This document shows, piece after piece, positions 42,118 through 50,382 of a stretch of DNA of 64,000 nt. The stretch is from JBFMFB01 sp040752115. Its GTDB lineage: Bacteria; Pseudomonadota; Gammaproteobacteria; Burkholderiales; Sulfuricellaceae. The number at the start of each line of letters is the position of its first letter. Positions within the stretch are counted from its first letter, which is position 1. Below the pieces are notes generated by a model. The model saw only the letters and a program-made list of their open reading frames with translations. It was not told where the DNA came from and ran no database searches. Position numbers and translations under genes: made by a program. Location: positions 1 to 64,000 of the forward strand of contig JBFMFB010000002.1 in the NCBI GenBank assembly GCA_040752115.1. The letters are read 5' to 3'.

Positions 42118-42263
42118 TTCCGATCTACCATAGACGGTGACACGTACGTTGGCTACGTCCCGGCGTCTTGCCGGATCGCTTGTACTGCCTTCATCGCCTC
42201 ATCGTTGCCGCCGGTCTTCATTTCGTGTTGGAGTCAGAAGAACAGCCAGGCTCTCCCACCGGG
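42118..42263. other. Gap between convergent rng and dynamin-like genes
   Basis: No stable gene is recognised. The minus strand carries a 22-codon open stretch (ATG at about 42220, stop near 42154) with coding-like character, too short to call. No strong terminator hairpin was found. Confidence 0.3.
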
Positions 42264-44174
42264 TCAGCTGGGAGGCTGCAGCTTCGCGCGGATCCGCGCG
42301 ATGGCTGCGCTGTGCTCCTCCACCTCCGCCTGTTCCTCCGCCAGCTTGCGGATGCGTTCTTCCAAGGAATCGATGTTGTCGTGAATTTGGCGGATGTTTT
42401 TCAGGCGTCGCTCGATTTGCGTTTTATTCTCGCGAATCTGCACCGTCAGAGGCGATAGCGCCGCCCCTACCCAAACTTCGCTTTTTCCTTTGGCCTGCAT
42501 GAAGATCTGGCGCGCCCGGCTTTCCAGCCCGAGATGAAACTTCCTGATGAGGAAGTGTTTTTCCGTCACGAGATTGACGGGATCGGCGCAGAATTCCTCG
42601 GTTTTTTTCACCAGTTCGAGCAGCGCCAGGCTGAACGGCTCCAGCTCGAGCGGCGGCGGGCTGAGCTCCGCGAAACCGTGCTGTTCGTGAAAGCGTTTGT
42701 AAGCGGCATCCACCAACACTTTGATTTGCTTGCTGAGGACGTGGATTTTTTCGAACTGGCGGGCGGCTTGTTCGAACAGGGACTGCATACTGCGGAACAG
42801 GCCGGGGGTGGTCCAACTGCCCACGATGTTTTCTCTGCTCTTTGCCAGCAGTCGCTCCAGCTTGTCGGCACTGAATTCCGACATCAGCAGCCGACCCTGG
42901 CGCGAAACGACGCCGCGAGTGGCGTTGAAGCTGCTTACCACATGCTCGTAGCGCGCTTTCTCCGCCTGCGCTTGGTCGAGCAGGTTCTTGATCGCTTCCC
43001 GGTTTTTCCCGGCAAGCGAGGCCAGTTCTTTCCGTTCGTGACGGACGGACGCCAACCGGTCGTCCACCGCCTTCTTCGAGGCCTCCACCATGGAGCCGAG
43101 CTCCCGCAGCGCCGTGCTGCGCAGAAGGTGCTGCTTGGCCGGAACGATGTCCCGGGCAAGGGCCGTCTCCAGCGCTTCGATCCCGCTTTTTTCGAGCAGC
43201 GTACCGTCGCCCCGGATTCTGGCGAGCAGCGCTTTCTGTGCCGAAACGGCGAAGACGCTGGCAGGGGGCAACTCAAGCAGGCGGGCGGTTGCTTCCACTT
43301 GCCGCTGGAGACTGGCCTCGATCTGCTCCCACGGTTTCAGCTCGTCCCACAAGACATCGGCCTTGTTGAGCACCGCCAGCCGGCGGGTGATGGATTTCTG
43401 AATGAACCTGTGCCAGATGTCGAGATCGGACTTGGTCGCTCCGGTCGTCATGTCCAGCAGAAACAGCACGGCATGGGCGCTCGGGATCATGTCCAGGGTA
43501 AGCTCAGGCTCGGTGCCCAACGCGTTGAGGCCAGGGGTATCGAGAATCACCAGGCCGGCTTCCAGCAGGGGGTGTGGAATGTTGATCAGGGCGTGACGCC
43601 AGGCGGGAATTTCTACCCGCCCGTCTTCCTGTTTCGAATATTGCAGGCAAGGGTCGCTATCGACCCACAGCCCCAAGGCACGAGCCTCTTCCTCCGAAAC
43701 GCTCTTGGTTTGGGCCACGGTGCGCATGGCCTCCGCCATGTTGCTGCCCGAGGTGGGATCGAGTCGGACCATGCTCCATTCCACCGGCATCCGCTTGAGG
43801 GCGGCAATGCTTTCGTCGCGGCGGCGGGTCTCGATCGGCAGCAGGCGGATGTATGGCGCTTCTGCAGGGTCGTAAAAAATTTCGGTCGGACACATGGTGG
43901 TGCGGCCGACGTCCGAAGGCAGTAGGCGCTGCCGGAAATCAGAAAAAAACAGGGCGTTGATGAGTTCGGTCTTGCCCCGTGAAAATTCGGCGACGAAAGC
44001 CAGCACCAAACGGTCCTTGCCCAGGCTTTCCAGCAGATCGAAAATTTTTAGTGATTGCTCAACATCACCTTGGCCGGTGCTGTCCAGCCACGACTGGTAG
44101 GCGCCGATGGTAGCGATCAGCTCTTCGCGCCAATGCCGGTAATGGGCAATTTCGAGCTCGAGCGGGAGAGTCAT
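42264..44174 (-). CDS. Dynamin-like GTPase
   Basis: A 636-residue bacterial dynamin-like protein. The G domain has P-loop AEFSRGKT (62-69), G2 TTMCPTE shortly after, G3 DTPGLNALG, and G4 NKAD. The rest is helical with two long coiled-coil regions (about 375-420 and 585-630), as expected for the stalk. No transmembrane paddle is obvious. Bacterial dynamins bind and remodel membranes, but this subgroup has no assigned job. It overlaps the DUF167 gene by 4 bp (ATGA), so it belongs to the proC-yggT-yggU unit, which suggests a role tied to the envelope or division. Confidence 0.88.
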   Translation of the reverse strand: MTLPLELEIAHYRHWREELIATIGAYQSWLDSTGQGDVEQSLKIFDLLESLGKDRLVLAFVAEFSRGKTELINALFFSDFRQRLLPSDVGRTTMCPTEIFYDPAEAPYIRLLPIETRRRDESIAALKRMPVEWSMVRLDPTSGSNMAEAMRTVAQTKSVSEEEARALGLWVDSDPCLQYSKQEDGRVEIPAWRHALINIPHPLLEAGLVILDTPGLNALGTEPELTLDMIPSAHAVLFLLDMTTGATKSDLDIWHRFIQKSITRRLAVLNKADVLWDELKPWEQIEASLQRQVEATARLLELPPASVFAVSAQKALLARIRGDGTLLEKSGIEALETALARDIVPAKQHLLRSTALRELGSMVEASKKAVDDRLASVRHERKELASLAGKNREAIKNLLDQAQAEKARYEHVVSSFNATRGVVSRQGRLLMSEFSADKLERLLAKSRENIVGSWTTPGLFRSMQSLFEQAARQFEKIHVLSKQIKVLVDAAYKRFHEQHGFAELSPPPLELEPFSLALLELVKKTEEFCADPVNLVTEKHFLIRKFHLGLESRARQIFMQAKGKSEVWVGAALSPLTVQIRENKTQIERRLKNIRQIHDNIDSLEERIRKLAEEQAEVEEHSAAIARIRAKLQPPS

Positions 44175-44473
44175 GCGGCTCCCGATTGCATCAACAAAGT
44201 CTCTGGTGCGCGCTTCGGGTGGCTGATTTCGACGACTTTGCGGCGCGCGTTTTCACCGTGCTTCAATATCACCTGACTCGACGCCACGTCGAATGCCTTT
44301 TTCAGGAACTCCAGCAGCTTGGCGTTTGCCTGGCCCTCCACGGCGGCTGCCGCCACCTTGATTTTGAGTGCGTCGCTACGAAGGCCCACGACCTCGGTAC
44401 GCCTGGCGTTGGGTTGAACGTGCAGGGTGAGGATCAACCGGTCGTTTTCAATGCGGTACCAGGAAGCGGCCAT
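44171..44473 (-). CDS. DUF167 (YggU-like) protein
   Basis: A 100-residue protein of the YggU family, with LTLHVQPNARRTEVVGL, IKVAAAAVEGQANAKLLEFL and GENARRKVVEI, the conserved segments of the alpha/beta fold. The function is unknown. The family regularly follows yggT, as here with a gap of 16 bp, and it is translationally coupled to the dynamin-like gene. Confidence 0.92.
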   Translation of the reverse strand: MAASWYRIENDRLILTLHVQPNARRTEVVGLRSDALKIKVAAAAVEGQANAKLLEFLKKAFDVASSQVILKHGENARRKVVEISHPKRAPETLLMQSGAA

Positions 44474-44489
44474 CGGGGCCTCGGGCAGC

Positions 44490-45065
44490 TCAGTACAGCC
44501 GGCCGGCGAGCTGCTCCAGCCAGGCCACCGGCAGCATCAGCAGAAGCTGGCAGACGAAGAAGATCACCAAGGGAGAAAGATCGACGCCCGCGATGGGCGG
44601 AACGATTCTTTGCGCGAGGCGCAGGAAAGGCCGGGTCAGGCTGTCGGTTACCGGGGCCAGGGGGTTGTGAGGGTTGATCCAGCTCATGATCGCCTGCACG
44701 AACACGGCGGCCATCAGCAGATACAGGCTCAGCCGCACCAGCTTGACCGCCGCCAAAAAGGCGAGGCCGAAATAGACAGAAGCGGTTGCCGCGGAAAACG
44801 GGAAGCCGCCGAGCCAAGCCAGTCCGAGTAGCAGAAGGAGTTGTACCACCCATGCCAGCACCAGGGAGGCCAGATCGACTCCCCACAAGCCGGGAATGAC
44901 GCGCCGTAGCGGGAGTACCGCGAAATTGGTCAGCGCCGCGATGAACTGCGAGAAAGGGTGGCGGAACGGTGCCCGCAGCAACTGGAGGTAGAAGCGTAGC
45001 AACGCAGCGAACAGGAACAGGCTGAGCACTGTTTCCAGAATGAATTGTGCGGCTTGGTTCAGCAT
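44490..45065 (-). CDS. YggT family integral membrane protein
   Basis: A 191-residue inner-membrane protein with two repeated YggT units. Each has a hydrophobic helix pair around the conserved motifs RFYLQLLRAPFRHPFSQFI and FVQAIMSWINPHNPLAPV, followed by PLRRVIPG and PFLRLAQRIVPP. The family is linked to osmotic tolerance and to division or envelope genes, but its mechanism is unknown. It sits in the order proC-yggT-yggU, conserved across proteobacteria. Confidence 0.92.
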   Translation of the reverse strand: MLNQAAQFILETVLSLFLFAALLRFYLQLLRAPFRHPFSQFIAALTNFAVLPLRRVIPGLWGVDLASLVLAWVVQLLLLLGLAWLGGFPFSAATASVYFGLAFLAAVKLVRLSLYLLMAAVFVQAIMSWINPHNPLAPVTDSLTRPFLRLAQRIVPPIAGVDLSPLVIFFVCQLLLMLPVAWLEQLAGRLY

Positions 45066-45122
45066 AGGAGGGTCAGTCCTGGATTAGTTTAGCTGGGTGT
45101 TGAAAAGCTACTGCGACGCGCA

Positions 45123-45956
45123 TCAGCCCGCATTACCCAGCGTATCGCCCATTTCGCGCGAGCGCACCGCCGCTGCGTGGATGGCCCGGATGATGTGCTG
45201 CTTGACTCCGCCCTCTTCCATTGTTTGCAGCGCCCGTTCCGTCGAGCCTCCTTTGGATGTGACGCGGGCACGCAATACGGCGGCGTCCTCCTCGCTTTGG
45301 GCAGCCAGCCTGGCCGCACCCAGGAAAGTTTCCAGGCTGAGGAGGCGCGCCTGTTCCGGCGTAAAGCCCAGCTCTTTCGCGGCCTGCTGCATTGCCTCGA
45401 TGAAATAGAAAACATAGGCCGGGCCGCTGCCGGACACGGCGGTAATTGCATCCATCCGGGCCTCTTCTTCCAGCCACAGGCAGATGCCGATGGCGCCAAG
45501 AACGGTTTCAGCCTGCTGTTTCAGAGGTGCTTCGACTTCAGGCATGGCGTAGAGTCCCGAGACGCCGGCCAATACCGTGGCCGGCGTGTTGGGCATGGCG
45601 CGCACCAGCCGTCCGTACCCGCCCAGCCAGCGGGAGAGGTCGGCCGCCCGCACCCCTGCGGCGATGGAGATCACCAGTTGTCCGTCCAGGAGGGGGCGCA
45701 GTTGCGCTGCCGCCTCGAACAGCTGCTGCGGCTTAACGGCGAGGACGACAATGTCGCTGCCGGCGCAGCCCCCATCGAGGCGGTCGTAGGTCCGTATGCC
45801 GAATCTTGCTTCCAGTTGGGCCCTGGATTCCGAAACGATCTCTACCGCGCGGATTTGCGCAGGGCGAAAACCTTTTTGCAGCAGGCCGGTGATCAATGCT
45901 GCGGCCATATTGCCGCCGCCGATAAAGCAGATGTTCATGGACGAGTCCGCGGTCAT
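45123..45956 (-). CDS. proC: Pyrroline-5-carboxylate reductase
   Basis: ProC reduces pyrroline-5-carboxylate to proline with NAD(P)H. The 277-residue protein shows the Rossmann start ICFIGGGNMAAALI, VLAVKPQQL, the RAMPNTPATVLAGVSG stretch and the C-terminal dimer signature ITAVSGSGPAYVFYFIEA. The ATG at 45956 or the internal one at 45938 could be the start; the second gives the usual distance to GGGNM. It is divergent from the ABC ATPase gene. Confidence 0.96.
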   Translation of the reverse strand: MTADSSMNICFIGGGNMAAALITGLLQKGFRPAQIRAVEIVSESRAQLEARFGIRTYDRLDGGCAGSDIVVLAVKPQQLFEAAAQLRPLLDGQLVISIAAGVRAADLSRWLGGYGRLVRAMPNTPATVLAGVSGLYAMPEVEAPLKQQAETVLGAIGICLWLEEEARMDAITAVSGSGPAYVFYFIEAMQQAAKELGFTPEQARLLSLETFLGAARLAAQSEEDAAVLRARVTSKGGSTERALQTMEEGGVKQHIIRAIHAAAVRSREMGDTLGNAG

Positions 45957-46041
45957 TGCCAGTCAAGGCAGAAATGTTATAGTGTTTGGCCAGTCCTTGC
46001 CACCCTCGCCTTGCTCTGGAGCCGGAATTCCGCTCATTCCC

Positions 46042-46755
46042 ATGCCTGTCGCGCTGAAATTCGAGAACGTCTCCAAGTCCTATGCCGATACGCGCGCCCT
46101 GCGGGGATTGACGCTGGAGGTGGCAAGCGGCGAGCTTTTCGGTCTGGTGGGGGTCAATGGCGCCGGCAAAACCACGCTCATCAAATGTCTGCTGGATTTC
46201 TGCGCGCCGGAAGGAGGTAATATCGAAATTTTCGGAGTCAGCTATCGGCTGCACCAGTCCCGGCGCCGGCTGGCGTTCGTGCCGGAGCGGTTTGCGCCCC
46301 CTTCTTTCCTTACCGGGAGGGATTTCCTGAAGTACATGCTGCGGCTTCGCTCCATGAATTTTGACGAGGATGAAGCCGGGCGTGCGCTGGCGGCGCTGGA
46401 TTTCGATTTCGCCGCGCTGGGCAAGCCGGTACATGCCTATTCCAAGGGAATGGCGCAAAAATTGGGACTTGCTGCCTGCTTTTTGAGTCGCCGTGACCTG
46501 TACGTACTGGACGAACCGACGAGCGGTCTCGATCCCAAAGCGCGCGCACTGCTGAAACGGCAGTTGCAGGCCCTGAAGGCGGAAGGTCGCACGGTATTTT
46601 TCAGCTCCCACGCGCTCGCCGATGTGGAAGAGATTTGCGACCGCATGGCGATCCTGCACCAGGGAGAACTGCGTTATGCCGGAACCCCTGCGGACTGCCG
46701 CCGCCATTACCAGGGAGGCAACCTGGAGCAGGCATTTTTGCGCTGCATCGGCTGA
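46042..46755 (+). CDS. ABC transporter ATP-binding protein (orphan)
   Basis: A 237-residue ABC ATPase with Walker A GVNGAGKTT, the signature replaced by YSKGMAQKLGLA (SKGM in place of SGGQ), Walker B LYVLDEPTSGLD, and the H-loop FFSSHALADVEE. The KGM-type signature is typical of the CcmA/NatA-like family. No permease gene is adjacent; the next gene is a peptidase. Its partner must be encoded elsewhere. The ATG at 46042 is chosen because longer openings run back into proC. Confidence 0.88.
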   Translation: MPVALKFENVSKSYADTRALRGLTLEVASGELFGLVGVNGAGKTTLIKCLLDFCAPEGGNIEIFGVSYRLHQSRRRLAFVPERFAPPSFLTGRDFLKYMLRLRSMNFDEDEAGRALAALDFDFAALGKPVHAYSKGMAQKLGLAACFLSRRDLYVLDEPTSGLDPKARALLKRQLQALKAEGRTVFFSSHALADVEEICDRMAILHQGELRYAGTPADCRRHYQGGNLEQAFLRCIG

Positions 46756-46861
46756 TTTCAGTTTTATTCGGCGGCAAAAATACATTAAACTTCCTGTAAA
46801 CTTTGGCCGGGAACGTGTCGTTATATAAAACGTTGTTCTCAGCGGACACGAGGAGGCTTTC

Positions 46862-47794
46862 ATGAAGTTTAAATGGGCAATGGTATGTACCCTGCTGGCC
46901 GTATCCATGACGTTTGCCGACCAGGCTGCGGCGAAGCGCTCCGGCCGCACTGCAACAGCCAAGCATCATCGCGCGGTGAAAGCGGCGGATGGCCCGCTCA
47001 TGCTGGCTTCTTCGGTGGCGATGATCGTCGACCAGGAAAGCGGCAAAACGCTTTATGCCAGAAAATCCGACGTCAAGGCGCCGATCGCCTCCATCACCAA
47101 ACTGATGACGGCGATGGTGGTGCTGGACGCGAACCTGCCGCTGGATGAGCCCCTCACGATCGCTCAGGAGGACGTTGACCTGCTGCGCGGATCGGGCTCC
47201 AGGTTGCGGGTCGGTACGACGCTCACCCGCAGCGAGATGCTGCAGCTCGCGCTGATGTCTTCCGAAAACCGCGCCGCCGCAGCATTGGCGCGGACTTACC
47301 CCGGCGGGACCAAGGAATTCGTTGCCGCCATGAATCACAAGGCAGCCGAACTCGGCATGGCGAACACCACTTTCGTGGATTCCACCGGACTGCGCAGCGA
47401 GAACGCCTCAACGGCCGAAGATCTCGTCAAGATGGTGCGCGCTGGCTACCACTACGACCTGATTCGGGAAATGACCACCCGCGAGGCCTATGATGTGACC
47501 CCTTCGGGCAGGAACGGCCGCTTGGCGTTTCACAACACCAACGCGCTGGTCAAGAGCCGCAAGTGGGATATCGGCCTTTCCAAGACCGGCTTTATCAATG
47601 AAGCCGGGCGCTGCCTGGTGATGCAGGCGAAGATTGCAACCCAGCCGGTAATCATCGTGTTGCTGGATTCGTGGGGAAAATATACCCGGATCGCCGATGC
47701 CAACCGGATCAAAAAATGGCTGGAAACCAGCAGCAAATCCAAGAAATGGTTGGAAACCAGCAGCAAACTCCGCCCGGATAATTCAAACGGCTAG
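46862..47794 (+). CDS. pbpG: D-alanyl-D-alanine endopeptidase, PBP7-like (S11 family)
   Basis: A penicillin-binding protein of 310 residues that cleaves peptidoglycan cross-links. A signal peptide (about 1-24) leads to the S11 serine-peptidase domain with SITK (77-80, nucleophile Ser77), SEN (134-136) and KTG (241-243). The length equals E. coli PbpG. An AGGAGG stands 6 bases before the ATG. The tail holds a tandem duplication, KKWLETSSK twice, coded by a near-exact 30-bp direct repeat. A terminator-like hairpin follows at 47815. Confidence 0.9.
   Translation: MKFKWAMVCTLLAVSMTFADQAAAKRSGRTATAKHHRAVKAADGPLMLASSVAMIVDQESGKTLYARKSDVKAPIASITKLMTAMVVLDANLPLDEPLTIAQEDVDLLRGSGSRLRVGTTLTRSEMLQLALMSSENRAAAALARTYPGGTKEFVAAMNHKAAELGMANTTFVDSTGLRSENASTAEDLVKMVRAGYHYDLIREMTTREAYDVTPSGRNGRLAFHNTNALVKSRKWDIGLSKTGFINEAGRCLVMQAKIATQPVIIVLLDSWGKYTRIADANRIKKWLETSSKSKKWLETSSKLRPDNSNG
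47709..47768 (+). repeat. Tandem duplication at the 3' end of pbpG
   Basis: Two adjacent roughly 30-bp units encode KKWLETSSKS and KKWLETSSKL, differing at a few bases. The second copy appears to be a recent slip or unequal exchange. It lengthens the C-terminal tail outside the catalytic domain. Confidence 0.7.
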
Positions 47795-47814
47795 TTTTCC
47801 CTAATACGGGGAAG

Positions 47815-47836
47815 ACGGGATCCCTTTCCCGTTTTC
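47815..47836 (+). terminator. Possible terminator after pbpG
   Basis: A 6-bp stem ACGGGA/TCCCGT with a 6-base loop followed by TTTTC lies 20 bp after the pbpG stop. It would separate pbpG from egtD. The stem is short, so efficiency is doubtful. Confidence 0.45.
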
Positions 47837-47949
47837 ATCACGCTCCAAGAACTTATCTCCCCCTAGGTTATCGAACCATAACCGCCCAATAACCCGCGGC
47901 TTCGTCTGCGTTCCGCCCTGTTTCCGAATCAGGCGTGGAAGGAGAACCA

Positions 47950-48921
47950 ATGGTTCAGCCTGCACTTGCCGAAAGTTTCGTTTTTCATGACCTGCAGCCC
48001 CTTCAGGGTAGTTTTCGTGCCGATGTGGTGGCGGGCCTGGCCAAACCCGAGAAGGATCTTCCGCCCAAATATCTTTACGATTCGCGCGGTTGCGAATTGT
48101 TTGAGAAAATCTGCCAGCTGGCGGAGTATTACCCGACCCGTACGGAAACCGCCATTCTGCACGACAGCGCCAAGGAAATAGCGCAGTTGGCCGGCGAGGG
48201 CTGCGAGCTGATCGAATACGGCAGCGGCAGCAGCCGCAAGACCAGGATGCTGCTCGAAGCGCTTCGTCCAGCCGCCTACATTCCGGTTGATATTGCCCGT
48301 GAGCAACTGCTCCGGACATCGGCAGAGTTGGCCGGCGCATACGCCGGTCTGAAAATTGCCGCGGTTTGCGCGGATTATTCTCTTCCCTTGTCTTTGCCCG
48401 ATGATGCCGGGGGACGGCGCAAGCTGGTTTTTTTTCCTGGGTCCACCATTGGCAATTTCGTCCCGGCGGAAGCAGTTAAATTTATGCGCAATGCGGCGCA
48501 CCTGGCTGGGCCGTCCGGCGGTATGGTGGTTGGAGTGGACCTCAAGAAGAATGCCTCCACGCTTCATGCCGCCTACAACGACGCGCAGGGAGTGACTGCC
48601 GCCTTCAATCTCAACTTGCTGGCGCGTATCAACCGCGAGCTCGGCGCGAATTTCGAGCTGGACAGATTCCGGCACTATGCTTTCTACAACGCGCCGCTGG
48701 GGCGGATCGAGATGCATCTAGTCAGCGCAAGGAAGCAGACCGTAGAGATGCCTGGTTTTGGCGCGACCTTCGCGGAGGGAGAGAGTATTCACACCGAAAA
48801 TTCCTACAAATACACCATAGAGGAATTCCAGTTTCTGGCTACGCAAGCTGGTTTCGAGCCGGCAAGGGTGTGGATGGACGAAGCTCGGCAGTTTGCCGTG
48901 CACTACTTGATCGTGCGTTAA
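47950..48921 (+). CDS. egtD: L-histidine N(alpha)-methyltransferase EgtD
   Basis: EgtD trimethylates histidine to hercynine, the first step of ergothioneine synthesis. The 323-residue protein has YLYDSRGCELFEKICQLAEYYPTRTE near the start, the SAM motif EYGSGSSRKTRMLLE, IPVDIAREQL, FFPGSTIGNFVP and the C-terminal HTENSYKYT loop that lines the histidine pocket. The ATG at 47950 follows AAGGAG at good spacing. EgtB, the usual partner, is not adjacent. The stop codon TAA lies inside the left end of a MITE-like element. Confidence 0.92.
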   Translation: MVQPALAESFVFHDLQPLQGSFRADVVAGLAKPEKDLPPKYLYDSRGCELFEKICQLAEYYPTRTETAILHDSAKEIAQLAGEGCELIEYGSGSSRKTRMLLEALRPAAYIPVDIAREQLLRTSAELAGAYAGLKIAAVCADYSLPLSLPDDAGGRRKLVFFPGSTIGNFVPAEAVKFMRNAAHLAGPSGGMVVGVDLKKNASTLHAAYNDAQGVTAAFNLNLLARINRELGANFELDRFRHYAFYNAPLGRIEMHLVSARKQTVEMPGFGATFAEGESIHTENSYKYTIEEFQFLATQAGFEPARVWMDEARQFAVHYLIVR

Positions 48922-49067
48922 GGAAGCTCTGAAAATGTGGCTGCGCGGGCGAATCGCTGCGTTGCGCGGTGCTCGCTCCTTCGCCTATCTTTTGATATGT
49001 CTCGGTCGTTGCGCTCCGGGCGCCTTGCGCTTCATCCCGCTCGCGCACTTTTTCAGAGCTTCCTTAA
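48918..49067. mobile_element. MITE-like element with 18-bp inverted repeats
   Basis: A 150-bp segment is bounded by perfect 18-bp inverted repeats TTAAGGAAGCTCTGAAAA (48918-48935) and its reverse complement (49050-49067). If the flanking TTAA (or TAA) is a target duplication, the repeat proper starts GGAAGCTCTGA, a form reminiscent of IS5-family ends. The interior has no open reading frame of note but is GC-rich and partly self-complementary near both ends. It ends exactly at the egtD stop codon, so it was inserted at or just after the original gene end. Confidence 0.85.
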
Positions 49068-49154
49068 AAATGGCTTTTTGCTGCGAATGGCCCGAATGAA
49101 TACCTAGGGGCGCGAAGACGCAGGGGCACGCCCTCGCAGTAGCATTCAACCTTT

Positions 49155-49940
49155 TTAGCGCCTTTCTGAACCCGGCAGATAGCCCAGCGCGCGCGAAATC
49201 CGGTCGGCAAAATCCTTGACCCTGGCGGCCCACTTCCAGTTGATCCGCTCCGCCGGGGCGGACACCGACAGTCCCGCAACCAGCTTGCCCTCGGCACCGT
49301 AAATGCCGGCGCCAATGCAGCATACGCCGTTTTCCGCTTCCTCCCGGTCGAGGGCGTAGCCTTGATTTTTGATCTGCTCGATTTCCTGGACGAGTTGCTG
49401 GGGGTCGCTGATGGTGTGCGCGGTAAAAACCGGCAGTCCGGTGCGCCGTGCGTATTCGAGGCATTTTGCGCGCCCGTCCTCGGCGAGGAATACCTTGCCG
49501 ACCGCCGTGATGTGCAACGGCGCACGCGCCCCAATGAGCTGGACCACGCGGATCATGGATCGGGTGCTGGCGATGCGTTCCACGTAAACGATCTGGTCAC
49601 CCTCGCGCAGAATCAGGTTGACGGTTTCGCCTAGTTCATGGGCCAGTTCCTGCATATAGGGCAGCGCGACTTGCCGAACATTTATGCGCACCTTGACCAG
49701 GTTGCCCAGTTCCAGCAACTTAAATCCGAGCCGGTAAGTTCCCGGCTCGACCCGCTCCACCAGCCGCCCTTCCACCATCGAAGCCAGAATCCGGTGCGCG
49801 CTGGAAGGATGGAGCCCGGTCAGGTGCGCCAACTGCTTCAGGCCAACGGGGGCAGGGTTCTGCGCCAAGGCGTCCAGCAGTTTCATCAGACGCTCGATTA
49901 CCTGGATTGACGATTTCGGTTCTTTCTTTTTAGTAGGCAT
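49155..49940 (-). CDS. IclR family transcriptional regulator
   Basis: A 261-residue regulator with an N-terminal winged helix-turn-helix (about 12-72, QLAHLTGLHPSSAHRILASM) and a C-terminal effector domain (about 85-255) with PLHITAVGKVFLAE and the NGVCCIGAGIYGAEG motif. IclR proteins mostly control catabolic genes through a small-molecule effector. The target here is unknown. The next gene upstream (nhaD) runs in the same direction after about 430 bp. A palindrome at 50024-50041 in its upstream region is a candidate operator. Confidence 0.92.
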   Translation of the reverse strand: MPTKKKEPKSSIQVIERLMKLLDALAQNPAPVGLKQLAHLTGLHPSSAHRILASMVEGRLVERVEPGTYRLGFKLLELGNLVKVRINVRQVALPYMQELAHELGETVNLILREGDQIVYVERIASTRSMIRVVQLIGARAPLHITAVGKVFLAEDGRAKCLEYARRTGLPVFTAHTISDPQQLVQEIEQIKNQGYALDREEAENGVCCIGAGIYGAEGKLVAGLSVSAPAERINWKWAARVKDFADRISRALGYLPGSERR

Positions 49941-50227
49941 GTTGTTATCCCCGCGGTGAGATTTGTCAAGCGAGCAGGCTCTATATTACCAGACGAAATG
50001 CAATTGCAACATACGGATTGATGCTTTCGTCATGACGAAAGGCTGCCAAAGTGGCTCATATTCCCGGGAGGCAGCATCGATAGGGCTGTAGCGTTGGAGG
50101 TGGCGCGCGGTTAACTCGCGACGCTCACTATTTTGAGCACCTCGTTCGAGGGGCACGTGGAAGGACGATCTTCACAAAGTAGGTCGTATCGCCCTGCGCG
50201 GGTGGCCGGCATGCTCATTGTCAGAAC
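49941..50227. other. Region upstream of the IclR gene
   Basis: A gap of about 290 bp between the IclR gene and a gene remnant. It holds a palindrome at 50024-50041 and a lone GACGAAA half-site at 49992-49998. An AT-rich stretch just before the IclR start probably contains its promoter. No open reading frame with coding character was seen. Confidence 0.5.
50024..50041. promoter_or_regulatory. Palindrome, candidate operator of the IclR regulator
   Basis: CTTTCGTCATGACGAAAG is a perfect 18-bp palindrome 83 bp upstream of the IclR start, with a third copy of the half GACGAAA 25 bp nearer the gene. Such paired half-sites suit a dimeric or tetrameric regulator such as IclR. Autoregulation is a guess from position. 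Confidence 0.5.
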
Positions 50228-50382
50228 CTAGTCGAAGCCGGCGCCGATCTCCTGATGAAACTTGGCCAGCAGGGCGGTGTGATCGACGAAAAAACTCCCC
50301 TCGACCGGAAGCCTTGTTGTTCGAGAAATCTGGCGAGCAGCCGGAACGAATCCGTGCTGTCGCGCCAACCGTGACCAATCAC
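50228..50382 (-). pseudogene. Remnant of an alpha/beta-hydrolase-like gene
   Basis: A GTG at 50382 overlaps the nhaD stop by 4 bp (GTGA) and opens with IGHGWRDSTDSFRLLARFLE, resembling the start of an alpha/beta hydrolase around its oxyanion GHG motif. After about 26 codons the similarity appears to continue in another frame as GSFFVDHTALLAKFHQEIG and stops at 50228. About 50 codons remain of what should be 200 or more. This suggests an internal deletion with a frameshift. The assignment of the second part is not secure. Confidence 0.5.

Noticed and set aside
49574..49590. GTTCCACGTAAACG in the IclR gene, parS-like
   Set aside because: The right arm lacks the G and spacing of the consensus, so the dyad is broken.
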